Position numbers and translations under genes: made by a program | Shown: positions 53,290 through 62,118 of the stretch, one piece after another | How positions within the stretch are numbered: the first letter of the stretch is position 1 | Layout of the letters: every line of letters begins with the position of its first letter | Assembly: GCF_002999235.1 (NCBI RefSeq) | Contig: NZ_CP027236.1 | Coordinates: 744,001-808,000 of the forward strand | Direction of reading: 5' to 3' | Length of the DNA: 64,000 nt | Origin: Actinomyces sp. oral taxon 897 | Lineage (GTDB): Bacteria; Actinomycetota; Actinomycetes; Actinomycetales; Actinomycetaceae | Notes under the pieces: model-generated | Told to the model about the DNA's origin: nothing | Database searches by the model: none | The model's input: the letters and a program-made list of their open reading frames with translations, nothing else

Positions 53290-54017
53290 GGGGCGGTGGT
53301 ATCGGGGGCCGCGTGGTGGGCGGGGCCGACCAGCAGCCAGATGAGCCAGAGGGTCAGGGCGAACAGGGGGACGCCCAGGGCCAGGCGGGCCGCCCCCAGG
53401 GGGCCGGTGGCGCCGGCCAGGTACAGGGGGGTCTCCACGGCCAGGCGGGTGGCGAACATGGCGGCCAGGATCCAGGTCCCCAGCCGGTAGCGCCGATTGA
53501 GGTGGCGCAGGCCGGGGTCGGTGCGCCAGGCCCAGGGGGCCGGGGCGTCCCGGGGGGCCTGGGCGGCGTCCTGCCCCCCGGCTCCCGTGGCGCCCGCCAG
53601 GGCCTGGACGCCGTTGAGGGCGAGGCCGACCACCGGCCAGCCCAGGGCCAGGGAGGCCAGGGAGCCGGCCAGCCAGGCGGCGTTGACGAGCAGGCCGGTG
53701 GCGTAGAAGTCGGTGGCGCTGCCGCTGTGCCAGGCCCAGGCGGCGCTGAGGGCCGCCAGGGCGGCCCCGCCCACGGCCTGGGTGGGGGGCTCGTGGCGGA
53801 GCAGGCGGGCCGCCAGGGCCAGGGCGCTCAGGGCCAGGGAGGCCCCCAGGGCCGCCAGCAGGGCGCTGGGCCGGGCGGCCAGGACCAGGACGAAGACGAG
53901 CGTGGGGGCCACGGACTCGGTGACGCCGCGCCACCCGCCCAGGGCGGCCAGGGCGTCGAAGGACTGCGCTCCCAGGGCGCCCACCCCCCGGGCCGGGCGG
54001 GCCGGTGGGGTGCTCAT
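53286..54017 (-). CDS. DUF3159 family membrane protein
   Basis: A 243-residue protein with about six membrane segments. Family landmarks are FDALAALGGWRGVTESVAPTLVFVLVL at the start, a DFYATGLLVNAAWLAGSLASLALGWPVVGL stretch and WRTDPGLRHLNRRYRLGTWILAAMFATRLAVETPLYLAG. The function of this actinobacterial family is unknown. The ATG at 54017 overlaps the stop of the OB-fold gene (ATGA), so it is the last gene of a coupled DUF3710-OB-DUF3159 group. It lies beside the trkA pair, the arrangement seen in many actinobacteria. Confidence 0.85.
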   Translation of the reverse strand: MSTPPARPARGVGALGAQSFDALAALGGWRGVTESVAPTLVFVLVLAARPSALLAALGASLALSALALAARLLRHEPPTQAVGGAALAALSAAWAWHSGSATDFYATGLLVNAAWLAGSLASLALGWPVVGLALNGVQALAGATGAGGQDAAQAPRDAPAPWAWRTDPGLRHLNRRYRLGTWILAAMFATRLAVETPLYLAGATGPLGAARLALGVPLFALTLWLIWLLVGPAHHAAPDTTAP

Positions 54018-54388
54018 GCGCCTGGCACCAGGAGCTCGTAGGCGGGGTTGTAGATGACGGGGCGGGCCCGGCCCGCCACCACGGTGCCCGAGGCGATGAG
54101 GTGCCTGCCGGGGGTCACCCCGGCGATGGAGCGCCGTCCGATCCACACCAGGTCCACGCTGCCGGTGCCGTCGAAGAGCTGGCCCACCAGGACGGGCTTG
54201 GCGGTGGCGGGTCGGTAGGTCACCGCGCGCAGCACCCCGGAGACCCGGGCGGGGCTGCGCGGGGTGAGGTCGCCGATGGGGACCGTGCCGCGGGCGCTGG
54301 CCGAGGCCGCCTCGTCGCGCGCGTCCAGGTCCTCACGGCTCCAGCGCAGGGCCGCCAGCAGGTCGTGGGCGCGTCCGGCCAGGCTCAT
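54014..54388 (-). CDS. OB-fold nucleic-acid-binding-like protein
   Basis: A 124-residue protein. The core (about 35-115) reads as an OB-fold: VPIGDLTPRSPARVSGVLRAVTYRPATAKPVLVGQLFDGTGSVDLVWIGRRSIAGVTPGRHLIASGTV, similar to the anticodon-binding/RecG-type 'tRNA_anti' domain. It is overlapped by four bases on both sides (DUF3710 upstream, DUF3159 downstream), so the three are translated together. The physiological role is unknown. It is conserved in this location in actinobacteria, as far as I recall. Confidence 0.85.
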   Translation of the reverse strand: MSLAGRAHDLLAALRWSREDLDARDEAASASARGTVPIGDLTPRSPARVSGVLRAVTYRPATAKPVLVGQLFDGTGSVDLVWIGRRSIAGVTPGRHLIASGTVVAGRARPVIYNPAYELLVPGA

Positions 54389-55071
54389 CGGACCTCGGCG
54401 ATCGTCGGCCCGGGACGCAGGGGGTCGAGCCCGGGCAGGTCCTCCGGCTCCGGGCCGGCAGCCGCCGAGGGGTCCCGCAGGGGCAGGATCTCGCGGGGCG
54501 GGCGGGCCTGGGAGTCGCGTACCACGACGACCTGGTCGAGGACCTCGCGCAGGGGGGCGGCCGCGGCCTCGTCGGAGGCGGCCCGCCCCTGGAGGACGCC
54601 GCGCAGGAACCAGCGGGGGCCGTCCACGCCGATGAACCGCACGTTGACCACCGCCTCGTGGCCCTGGGAGTCGCGTACCGGCACCTGGCTGGTGATCTCC
54701 GGGCCGTGGGGGCCGTCGGTGACCGAGGTGCGGGCCCGGCCGCGGCGCAGCTCCAGGGTGATGTCCTCACGCAGCTCCTCCCAGATCCCGGTGGTGCGCG
54801 GGGCGGCGAAGGCGCGCAGCTCCAGGCTGGAGCCCGCCAGGACGATGACGGCGGCCGTGGGGTGGCCGTCGGGGGTCATGCTCTCCAGGCGCAGCTGCAT
54901 GCCGGCCACGGCGGGCACGCGCAGGGAGCCCAGGTCAATGTAGGAGGCCGTGCTGACGGCCTCGGGTACGGCGGCCGCGTCCCAGGGCCCCTGGGGGTCC
55001 GGGTCGGGCGGGGCGGGCTCGGGGGCGGCGTCGGCGACGCGGGCGGCACGGTGGCGGGAGAACAGACCCAT
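54385..55071 (-). CDS. DUF3710 family protein
   Basis: A 228-residue soluble protein from the ATG at 55071 with AAGGAG upstream. Characteristic segments are ASYIDLGSLRVPAVAGMQLRLE, AVIVLAGSSLELRAFAAPRTTGIWEELREDI and VRFIGVDGPRWFLRGVLQGRAASDEAAAAPLREVLDQVVVVRDSQARPPREILPL. The family is actinobacterial and of unknown function, normally next to DUF4193 and dUTPase genes; no dUTPase is found here. The last codons overlap the OB-fold gene. The longer upstream frame is unsupported. Confidence 0.88.
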   Translation of the reverse strand: MGLFSRHRAARVADAAPEPAPPDPDPQGPWDAAAVPEAVSTASYIDLGSLRVPAVAGMQLRLESMTPDGHPTAAVIVLAGSSLELRAFAAPRTTGIWEELREDITLELRRGRARTSVTDGPHGPEITSQVPVRDSQGHEAVVNVRFIGVDGPRWFLRGVLQGRAASDEAAAAPLREVLDQVVVVRDSQARPPREILPLRDPSAAAGPEPEDLPGLDPLRPGPTIAEVR

Positions 55072-55136
55072 GACGGGCTCCTTGGGTGGTGTGGCCCGCC
55101 GTCGGCGGGCGTGGTGGTGGGCCGGGACGGCCGGTG

Positions 55137-55442
55137 TCAGCTGGCGCAGTCGGTGCACACCGGCAGGCCGGTGGCGTCGTCGACGTAGGCGAGCTGGCTG
55201 CGGTGGTGCACCAGGAAGCACTCCGAGCAGGTGAACTCGTCCTCCGCCTGGGGTACGACGTGCACGCTGAGCTCCTCGCGGGACAGGTCGGCGCCGGGCA
55301 GCTCGAAGCCCTCGGCGACCTCGTTCTCGTCCTCCTCGATGGCCTCCTGGGAGTGGTCCTTGCGGCGGGCGGTGAGCTCCTCGATGGAATCGGCCTCCGG
55401 CTCGTCATCGTTCTTGCGCGGGGCGTCGTAGTCAGTTGCCAT
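55137..55442 (-). CDS. DUF4193 family zinc-ribbon protein
   Basis: A 101-residue protein: MATDYDAPRKNDDEPEADSIEELTARR at the start, an acidic middle (EAIEEDENEVAEGFELPGADLSREELSV), and a C-terminal zinc ribbon with two Cys pairs (CSEC and CTDC). This matches the actinobacterial DUF4193 family, whose function is not established. It is the first gene of the leftward DUF4193-DUF3710-OB-DUF3159 series, and divergent from sepH. Confidence 0.88.
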   Translation of the reverse strand: MATDYDAPRKNDDEPEADSIEELTARRKDHSQEAIEEDENEVAEGFELPGADLSREELSVHVVPQAEDEFTCSECFLVHHRSQLAYVDDATGLPVCTDCAS

Positions 55443-55731
55443 GGCCTCGTCACTCTCTCTCGCTCGTCGACGGCACTGGGTGCCCGGGACGTGGCCGGTC
55501 TCACTGTGGTAAGCGGGTCCGCGCGCCGGGCGAGGCACGCGCACAGTAGCACCGCTAACCGCCCCCGGGCACCCGGAGCCGGGTCTGTCATAGGGGCTGT
55601 GGGCGAACAGGTACGGGTGGATTCGGGGCGGCTGCCGCGTCACAATGTGCCACACCGGCCAGCCTCCGCCCCTGACACCACCGGTGATGGCAGTCTGGGA
55701 TGCGGACAGCGCGACACGAGGAGGCCCGTCC

Positions 55732-56784
55732 ATGATCGAGCTCGAGCTGCTGGGCGCCAACGGCGACAGCGTCGTGATGACCGACGCGCGCGGGACGCGG
55801 TACAACATTGTGGTCGACGACGCCCTGCGCGCGGCGGTCCGCAGGGAGCGCCCCTCCGCCCGTCCGTCCGCCGAGGAGCCCCCGGCCCCCGGCACGCCGG
55901 TGCGTCCGCGTGACATCCAGGCCCTGCTGCGCTCGGGGGCCTCCGTCCAGGAGGTGGCCACGGCCACCGGCCTGACGGTGGACCACGTCTCCCGGTTCGA
56001 GGGCCCGGTGAGCGCCGAGCGCCACAACGCGGTCCGGCAGGCCCAGTCCTACCGAATCGGCTGGGAGAAGGACTCCCCCGTCCTGGGCGAGCTCGTCGTG
56101 GACCGCCTGGCCACCCGCGGGGTGGATCCCGCCACCCTGAGCTGGGACGCGCTGCGCCACGGCCGCGACCCCTGGCAGATCACCCTGACCTTTATCCAGG
56201 GGGCCGAGGAGAAGGAGGCCCGCTGGGAGCTCAACCTGCCGGCACGCTCGGTCATCGCCCTGGACGACGAGGCCCGCTGGCTGACCGAGGCCGCCTCGCT
56301 GGGGCGCCGCCCCTCGGTCTTCGACCAGGACACCGAGGCCTCCGGGGCGTCCTCCCACCCCGAGGACGCCGAGTCCGTCTCCCCCACCGGCACCGACGTG
56401 CTCCTGGAGAACCTGGCCTCCAACCGGGGCCGGCGCCTGACGGTGCTGGAGCCCCCGGAGGAGGACGAGGACGACATCCGGGAGGCCGACGAGGAGGGGC
56501 AGGCCCAGGTGCTGTCCATGTCGGACCACCGCCGCGCCTACGGCCAGGCGTCGGCCCAGGCCCCCTCCGAGGCGCCGGTGACCGGGGCGGTACACACGCT
56601 CACGGGGGCCGTGCGCACCACCGCCGGCGTGCAGACGGCCCTGACCGGCACCCAGCGCCCCGTGGAGGAGGAGATCGTCCAGGACGGCGTCCTGGAGGAA
56701 CCCCGCCGCTCCCAGCGCAAGCGCAAGCGCCGCCAGCAGGTGCCCTCCTGGGACGAGATCGTCTTCGGCGCCAAGCCCGAGTAG
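55732..56784 (+). CDS. sepH: cell division protein SepH (DUF3071)
   Basis: A 350-residue protein with GAGGAGG before the ATG. The N-terminal DUF3071 domain (MIELELLGANGDSVVMTDARGTRYNIVVDDALRAAVR) is followed by a helix-turn-helix-like segment (RPRDIQALLRSGASVQEVATATGLTVDHVSRFEGPVSAER) and the conserved WELNLPARSVIALDDEARWL region. A disordered acidic linker and basic patch (RSQRKRKRRQQ) lead to the tail VPSWDEIVFGAKPE (337-350). SepH binds FtsZ and stimulates its assembly in Streptomyces and Mycobacterium. The next gene carries extra copies of this tail. Confidence 0.92.
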   Translation: MIELELLGANGDSVVMTDARGTRYNIVVDDALRAAVRRERPSARPSAEEPPAPGTPVRPRDIQALLRSGASVQEVATATGLTVDHVSRFEGPVSAERHNAVRQAQSYRIGWEKDSPVLGELVVDRLATRGVDPATLSWDALRHGRDPWQITLTFIQGAEEKEARWELNLPARSVIALDDEARWLTEAASLGRRPSVFDQDTEASGASSHPEDAESVSPTGTDVLLENLASNRGRRLTVLEPPEEDEDDIREADEEGQAQVLSMSDHRRAYGQASAQAPSEAPVTGAVHTLTGAVRTTAGVQTALTGTQRPVEEEIVQDGVLEEPRRSQRKRKRRQQVPSWDEIVFGAKPE

Positions 56785-56825
56785 GGCGCCACCGCCCGTA
56801 ACCACTGACTGCAAGGGAGACGGCC

Positions 56826-57668
56826 ATGGTAGCTGACGCTGACCACGACACCCAGGACAGGGAGCCGACAGAGCCCGGGGAGGAGCCCGAGCCCCACAGG
56901 CGCCTGCCCTCCTGGGACGAGATCGTCTTCAACGCCAGGCCGGACGGGACCCAGCCCACCCCGGTAGCTGACGCTGACCACGACACCCAGGACAGGGAGC
57001 CGACAGAGCCCGAGACCGGCCCGGAGGAGCCCGAACCAGCAGAGCCCGAGACCGGCCCGGAGGAGCCCGAACCAGCAGAGCCCGAGACCGGCCCGGAGAA
57101 ACCCGAGCCCCGCAGGCGCATACCCTCCTGGGACGAGATCGTCTTCGGCGCCAGGCCGGACGGGACCCGACCCACCCCGGCACCCCGACGACCTCGGCAG
57201 GAGGAGGACGTTACTCTCGGACTCCCGATGGACATGGTCGAATCCGCCTCCCACGACAAGCCACACAGGGACTACTCCGACCCGCTCACCCCGATGCCCT
57301 GGGAGGAGGAGCCCGCTCCCGCCCAGGAACGCGTGATCGACGTGGTCGAGTTCGCCTTCCACCTCAAGATGCACAAGGACCGCTCCGGCCCGCCCCGGCC
57401 GGACGGGGCCCAGCCCACCCCGGCGCCCCGGCAGGAGGACACCGCTCCCGACCAGGGAACCGTGGTCGTCTTCCCTCCCAGGTCGGGCCGGGCCTGGGCC
57501 TCAGGCGCGACGCACCAGCAGGGGGACGCTGGTCTCGGCACGGGTCAGGGAGCCGTGGACCCCGGGCAGGGCCATGGCGGCGGGGGCGTGGACGCGGGGG
57601 TCGACGACGACCCAGGAGCCGGCCATGGCCACCAGGACGTCCCCCACGACACCCCGGGCACGCGGTGA
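56826..57668 (+). CDS. disordered protein with tandem SepH-tail motifs
   Basis: The ATG follows AAGGGAG, 41 bases after sepH. The 280-residue product contains two copies of the SepH C-terminal motif, LPSWDEIVFNARPDGT (from residue 27) and IPSWDEIVFGARPDGT (from 99). Each is followed by a QPTP/RPTP linker, and a third RPDGAQPTPAP lacks the PSWDEIVF part. DNA copies of VADADHDTQDREPTEP (residues 2 and 47) are almost identical, and EPETGPE(E/K)PEP is repeated three times. The protein is Pro/Glu-rich with no folded domain visible. The last 56 codons overlap the convergent phosphodiesterase gene, so its true end may be earlier in origin. I do not know this family; FtsZ binding is a hypothesis. Confidence 0.65.
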   Translation: MVADADHDTQDREPTEPGEEPEPHRRLPSWDEIVFNARPDGTQPTPVADADHDTQDREPTEPETGPEEPEPAEPETGPEEPEPAEPETGPEKPEPRRRIPSWDEIVFGARPDGTRPTPAPRRPRQEEDVTLGLPMDMVESASHDKPHRDYSDPLTPMPWEEEPAPAQERVIDVVEFAFHLKMHKDRSGPPRPDGAQPTPAPRQEDTAPDQGTVVVFPPRSGRAWASGATHQQGDAGLGTGQGAVDPGQGHGGGGVDAGVDDDPGAGHGHQDVPHDTPGTR

Positions 57669-58793
57669 CAGGGGCCCCAGCAGCGCGGCGGACTGCTCGC
57701 GGGTGCCCACCCACAGGGCGGCCTGGCCCAGGTGGTCGCGCCAGCGCCGGGCCACCTCGTGGGCCAGGTCGGGGTCCGAGCCGCGCACGCACAGGGAGGT
57801 CAGGCGCGGCTCGCCGGCCACCGCGGTGACGTCCCGGACCAGGTCCGGGTGGTCGGTGACGGTGACACGGTGGTCGGCGTCGGTGTCCACCATGCCGTGG
57901 TCGGCGGTCAGGACGACCCGGGTGCCCGCGGGCACGGCGCGCAGGAGGTGGTCCAGGGCCCTGTCGAGGCGCTCGAGCTGGGTGAGCCACTGCTGGGAGC
58001 GCCAGCCGTGGGCGTGCCCGGCGTGGTCGAGCTCGCCGACGTAGAGGTAGACCAGGGGGACCCCGCGGCGCAGGGCCCTGACCGCGTGGGCGGGACGGTC
58101 CTCGAGGCGGTCGGCCCCGACGTGACGGGCCCCGCGCAGGGCGGCCTCGGTCAGCCCCGAGCCGGCGAACCGGGCGGGGGTGACGGCCACGGCCAGGGGG
58201 GCGGCGGCGCGGGCGGCGGGGCGCAGGCGCTCGAAGACGGTGGGGACGTCCTGCCAGGCGCGGGGGGCGGGGGCGTCCTGGCCCTCCCAGGAGATGAGGC
58301 ACAGGAGGTGCTCCCGGCAGGGGGTGGCATCGGGGGGCAGGGGCTGGTGGGCGGGGTTGACCACGCTGTAGCCGACCATGCCGGTGGTCCCGGGCAGGGC
58401 GCTGGTCCCCAGGGTGGTCAGGGCAGCCGCGGTGGTGGTGGGGGCGCAGGTGGTGGCCTCCAGGGTGGGGGCGGACTCGGCCTCGGCCAGCCACGAGCGC
58501 AGGGTGGGTGCGTGCCCGCGCCGCTGGAGGAGGAGCTCCAGGCCCAGCCCGTCGGCCATGACCAGCACGGTCCCGCCGGGGTCCTGGCCCAGGCCCCAGG
58601 AGCGGGCGGCCCGGCAGGCCTGGTCGTGGGTCAGGGCCCCCGGGACGGTGCCGTGCAGGTGCAGGCCGGAGCTGACGGCGGCGGCGGCGAGCACCTCACG
58701 CAGGTGGGGCACGCCGGTCGCCCCGGTCACGGTCCCCGCCCCCGGGCGGGGCCGTGCCGCGTTCCCCGGACCGGGGGGCACGGGGCTCACCAC
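57501..58793 (-). CDS. alkaline phosphatase superfamily nucleotide pyrophosphatase/phosphodiesterase
   Basis: A 430-residue protein of the NPP type in the alkaline phosphatase superfamily. Metal-site and nucleophile motifs are in order: VLVMADGLGLELL (Asp), TTCAPTTTAAALTTLGTSALPGTTGMVGY (Thr nucleophile), VPLVYLYVGELDHAGHAHGWRS (Asp/His), VVLTADHGMVDTD (Asp-His) and GVHGSLTRAETSVPLL (final His). No secretion signal is evident. It probably hydrolyses a phosphodiester or nucleotide substrate. It is downstream of the DUF5998 gene, with which it overlaps by seven bases, and this pair is common next to parC in actinobacteria. Confidence 0.88.
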   Translation of the reverse strand: MVSPVPPGPGNAARPRPGAGTVTGATGVPHLREVLAAAAVSSGLHLHGTVPGALTHDQACRAARSWGLGQDPGGTVLVMADGLGLELLLQRRGHAPTLRSWLAEAESAPTLEATTCAPTTTAAALTTLGTSALPGTTGMVGYSVVNPAHQPLPPDATPCREHLLCLISWEGQDAPAPRAWQDVPTVFERLRPAARAAAPLAVAVTPARFAGSGLTEAALRGARHVGADRLEDRPAHAVRALRRGVPLVYLYVGELDHAGHAHGWRSQQWLTQLERLDRALDHLLRAVPAGTRVVLTADHGMVDTDADHRVTVTDHPDLVRDVTAVAGEPRLTSLCVRGSDPDLAHEVARRWRDHLGQAALWVGTREQSAALLGPLSPRARGVVGDVLVAMAGSWVVVDPRVHAPAAMALPGVHGSLTRAETSVPLLVRRA

Positions 58794-59371
58794 GGCGAGC
58801 GCGCGGTCGCGGCGGACAGGCTGCGGGCGAAGGCCTCGGCACGGGCCAGGGCGTGGGCGCCCTCGACCCCCGCGGCCACCCGGATGACGACGTCCTCGGG
58901 CACGGAGGTGCCGGTCAGGCCGTGGTCGGCCTTGCAGGCGGGGTCGGGGCAGGAGGCCGGCTCCAGGTCCAGCCGGCGTACGGCGCCCCAGGCCACGGCG
59001 ATGGTCAGCTCGGTGAGCACCCCCCCGGCGTCGGCCGGGCTGGTCACCGCGCGGGTCAGGACCACCGAGCGTATGGAGGACACGGGCACGGCCTCGCTGG
59101 TGGCGACGGCCCCGGGGGCCCCGTCAGGGCCCGGGACGTCGTCGACGTGGACGATGACCAGGCGCGTGGCGGTCAGCGCCATGACGGTCACGTGCCGGTG
59201 GACGTCCTCCCCGAAGGTCGTCTCGCTCTGGACCAGGTCGGCCACGACCTCCTCGGCCCCCAGGGCCAGGTCGAGGGAGGCCAGCACCAGCTCGGGGTAG
59301 TAGCCGGCGCGGGCGACCTGGGCGGCGAGCGTGGTGGCCGCGTCTGCGTCCGTAGGGGAGGGCTGCGTCAT
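58787..59371 (-). CDS. DUF5998 family protein
   Basis: A 194-residue protein from the ATG at 59371. Family features: [64 protein letters not shown], then [13 protein letters not shown] and the Cys pair [11 protein letters not shown] followed by [33 protein letters not shown]. The fold looks PH-like (a bacterial GRAM/PH-type barrel), but no function is known. CACAAT lies 7 bases before the start and no ribosome site is present (leaderless pattern). It is divergent from parC. Confidence 0.85.
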   Translation of the reverse strand: MTQPSPTDADAATTLAAQVARAGYYPELVLASLDLALGAEEVVADLVQSETTFGEDVHRHVTVMALTATRLVIVHVDDVPGPDGAPGAVATSEAVPVSSIRSVVLTRAVTSPADAGGVLTELTIAVAWGAVRRLDLEPASCPDPACKADHGLTGTSVPEDVVIRVAAGVEGAHALARAEAFARSLSAATARSPW

Positions 59372-59454
59372 GGCCGCCATTGTGCCACCGCCGGGCCCAG
59401 GCGGCGCCGTCCACCTCACGCCCCGCCCTGCGCGGGCACGTCGGAGGGGCAGGC

Positions 59455-59460
59455 CATAAT
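59455..59460 (+). promoter_or_regulatory. -10 element of the parC promoter (leaderless)
   Basis: CATAAT ends 6 bases before the parC ATG at 59467, so the predicted transcription start falls on the start codon. No ribosome site is present. Confidence 0.5.
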
Positions 59461-59466
59461 GCCGCC

Positions 59467-62004
59467 ATGACTCCTCAGCCCTCGACGCCTCCCTCCTCCG
59501 TGCACGGCGACGGCGAGGTCGTCGAGCAGGACCTGTCGGTGGAGATGCGCACCAGCTTCCTGGAGTACGCCTACTCCGTCATCTACGCGCGCGCCCTGCC
59601 CGACGCCCGCGACGGCCTCAAGCCGGTCCAGCGGCGCATCCTGTTCCAGATGGACCGCATGGGCCTGCGCCCCGACCGGCCCCACGTGAAGTCCTCCCGG
59701 GTGGTGGGCGACGTCATGGGACGCCTGCACCCGCACGGGGACACGGCCATCTACGAGGCCCTGGTGCGCCTGGCCCAGCCCTTCACCATGCGCCTGCCCC
59801 TGGTGGACGGGCACGGCAACTTCGGCTCCCTGGACGACGGCCCGGCGGCCCCCCGCTACACCGAGGCGCGCCTGGCCGCCCCGGCGCTGGCGCTGACGGC
59901 GGACATCGACCAGGACACCGTCGACTTCTCCCCCAACTACGACTACACCCTCACCGAGCCCGAGGTGCTGCCCGCGGCCTTCCCCAACCTGCTGGTCAAC
60001 GGGGCCTCGGGCATCGCGGTGGGCATGGCCACGAACATGCCGCCCCACAACCTGGCCGAGGTGGTGGCCGCGGCCCGCCACCTCGTCAGCCACCCGGACG
60101 CCACCCTGGAGGACCTGACGGCCCTCGTGCCCGGCCCGGACCTGCCCACCGGCGGCGTGGTGGTGGGCCTGGAGGGGATCCGGGAGGCCTACCGCACCGG
60201 GCGGGGCCGCTTCTCCACCCGGGCGGTGGCCCGCGTGGAGAACCTCACCCCCCGCAGGAAGGGCATTGTCATCACCGAGCTGCCCTACCTGGTGGGCCCG
60301 GAGAAGGTCATCGCCCGGGTCAAGGAGACGGTGGCCTCCAAGAAGCTCCAGGGCATCGCCGACATCGCGGACCTGACCGACCGCCACAACGGCACCCGCC
60401 TGGTGGTCACCGTCAAGAACGGCTACAACCCCGAGGCGGTCCTGGCCCAGCTCTACCGGTACACGCCCCTGGAGGACTCCTTCAGCATCAACAACGTGTG
60501 CCTGGTGGACGGCCAGCCCCGCACCCTGGGCCTGCGTGAGCTGCTGGAGGTGTTCGTGGGCCACCGCCTGGCGGTGGTGAGGCGACGCACCCGCTTCCGC
60601 CTGGGCAGGCGGCGTGAGCGGGCCCACCTGGTGGACGGGCTCCTGGTGGCCGTGGTCAGCATTGACGAGGTCATCGCGCTCATCCGCTCCAGCGACGACG
60701 CCACCGCCGCCCGGACGCGCCTCATGGAGGCCCTCGACCTCTCCGAGCCCCAGGCCTCCTACATCCTGGAGCTCCAGCTGCGCCGGCTCACCAGGTTCTC
60801 CGTCATCGAGCTGGAGAAGGAGCGTGACGAGCTGGCCCGTGAGATCAAGGACCTGGAGGCGGTCCTGGCCGACGACGCCCGGCTGCGCCGCCTGGTCTCC
60901 AGGGAGCTGGCGCAGGTGGCCAGGGAGCTGGGCACCCCGCGGCGCACGGCGCTGATGGAGTCACCCGGTGGCGTCGCGGTGGCCGGGCCCCCGACCCCGG
61001 GGGCCGACGCCGGGCCCCAGGAGGCGGGCCCGGCGGTCAGCCTCGTGGCCGGGGCCAGGGACGTGCCCCTGACCATCCCCGACGACCCCTGCCGGGTGCT
61101 GCTGTCCGCCACCGGCCTGGTGGCCCGCGTGCCCGGGGCGCAGGCGGTGCCCCGCACCGGGGCGCGCCAGGCCCACGACGCGCTGGCCTCCCAGGTGGCG
61201 GGCAGCGTGCGCGGCCAGGTCGGGGCGGTCACCAGCCGGGGGCGGCTGGTACGCCTGGAGGTGGTCTCCGTCCCGGAGGTGGCCCGCACCCAGGGGGCGC
61301 CCGCCCTGGACGGGGGCACGCCCGCAGGCCTGCTGGCGGAGCTCGAGGACGCCGAGACCGTGGTGGGCCTGGTCCCCCTGGCCGGGTCGGACCGTGGCGG
61401 GGACGGCCCGGCCGCGCCGATCGCCCTGGCCACGTCCCAGGGGGTCGTCAAGCGGGTCAAGGTCGGTGACGAGCCCAGGAACGGCGACGCCTGGGAGGTC
61501 ATCTCCCTGGCCGAGGGCGACGAGGTGGTCTGGGCGTCCACGGCGGCCGACACCGACGTCATCGTCCTGGTGGCCTCCGACGCCCAGCTGCTGCGCTTCC
61601 AGGCCGCCCGGGTACGCCCCCAGGGGCGGGGGGCCGGGGGCATGGCGGGCATCAGCCTGCACGAGGGCGCCCGGGTCGTCGCCGCGGGCCGCGTCCCGGC
61701 CGACCTGGTGTCCGAGGCGCTGGTGGTCACCGTGGCCGGGGCCCGGCAGGCCCTGCCGGGCACGAGCGCGGGCAGCGTCAAGGTCACCCCCCTGGACCGC
61801 TACCCCGCCAAGGGGCGGGCCACCGGGGGGGTGCGCGCCCAGCGCTTCCTGCGCGGGGAGGACCACCTGACCCTGGCCTGGGTGGGCCTGGGGCCGGCCC
61901 GAGCCGTGGACGCCCGGGGCCGGGCCGTGGACCTGCCCGAGGCCGACGAGCGCCGCGACGCCTCCGGCACGCCCGCACCCGCCCCCATCGCCGCCGTCGG
62001 GTGA
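59467..62004 (+). CDS. parC: DNA topoisomerase IV subunit A
   Basis: An 845-residue type IIA topoisomerase A subunit. The catalytic tyrosine is Tyr131 ([10 protein letters not shown]). The quinolone-determining loop is [10 protein letters not shown] (88-97), with Thr93 and Glu97 at the positions of GyrA Ser83 and Asp87. Glu at the latter position is typical of ParC. The C-terminal beta-pinwheel (from about residue 520) carries [13 protein letters not shown] and [23 protein letters not shown]; the GyrA-box QRRGGRG is not evident, again favouring ParC. The leftward parE gene nearby supports topoisomerase IV, which unlinks daughter chromosomes. Confidence 0.92.
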   Translation: MTPQPSTPPSSVHGDGEVVEQDLSVEMRTSFLEYAYSVIYARALPDARDGLKPVQRRILFQMDRMGLRPDRPHVKSSRVVGDVMGRLHPHGDTAIYEALVRLAQPFTMRLPLVDGHGNFGSLDDGPAAPRYTEARLAAPALALTADIDQDTVDFSPNYDYTLTEPEVLPAAFPNLLVNGASGIAVGMATNMPPHNLAEVVAAARHLVSHPDATLEDLTALVPGPDLPTGGVVVGLEGIREAYRTGRGRFSTRAVARVENLTPRRKGIVITELPYLVGPEKVIARVKETVASKKLQGIADIADLTDRHNGTRLVVTVKNGYNPEAVLAQLYRYTPLEDSFSINNVCLVDGQPRTLGLRELLEVFVGHRLAVVRRRTRFRLGRRRERAHLVDGLLVAVVSIDEVIALIRSSDDATAARTRLMEALDLSEPQASYILELQLRRLTRFSVIELEKERDELAREIKDLEAVLADDARLRRLVSRELAQVARELGTPRRTALMESPGGVAVAGPPTPGADAGPQEAGPAVSLVAGARDVPLTIPDDPCRVLLSATGLVARVPGAQAVPRTGARQAHDALASQVAGSVRGQVGAVTSRGRLVRLEVVSVPEVARTQGAPALDGGTPAGLLAELEDAETVVGLVPLAGSDRGGDGPAAPIALATSQGVVKRVKVGDEPRNGDAWEVISLAEGDEVVWASTAADTDVIVLVASDAQLLRFQAARVRPQGRGAGGMAGISLHEGARVVAAGRVPADLVSEALVVTVAGARQALPGTSAGSVKVTPLDRYPAKGRATGGVRAQRFLRGEDHLTLAWVGLGPARAVDARGRAVDLPEADERRDASGTPAPAPIAAVG

Positions 62005-62062
62005 CGCCCGTCCCCGCGGGCGGGGACGCCCGGGGCCGGGCTGTCTCCCGGGGAACGGTCAG

Positions 62063-62100
62063 GCTGTCTCCCGGGGCCGGGCCGCCCCCCGGGAGACAGC
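62063..62100. terminator. bidirectional hairpin terminator between parC and the GNAT gene
   Basis: gctgtctcccgggg (62063-62076) pairs perfectly with its complement at 62087-62100 around a 10-base GC-rich loop. A second copy of the left arm lies just upstream (from 62039), so the right arm has two possible partners. It lies between convergent genes. Confidence 0.75.
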
Positions 62101-62118
62101 ACCCCCGCCCCGGGCCCC

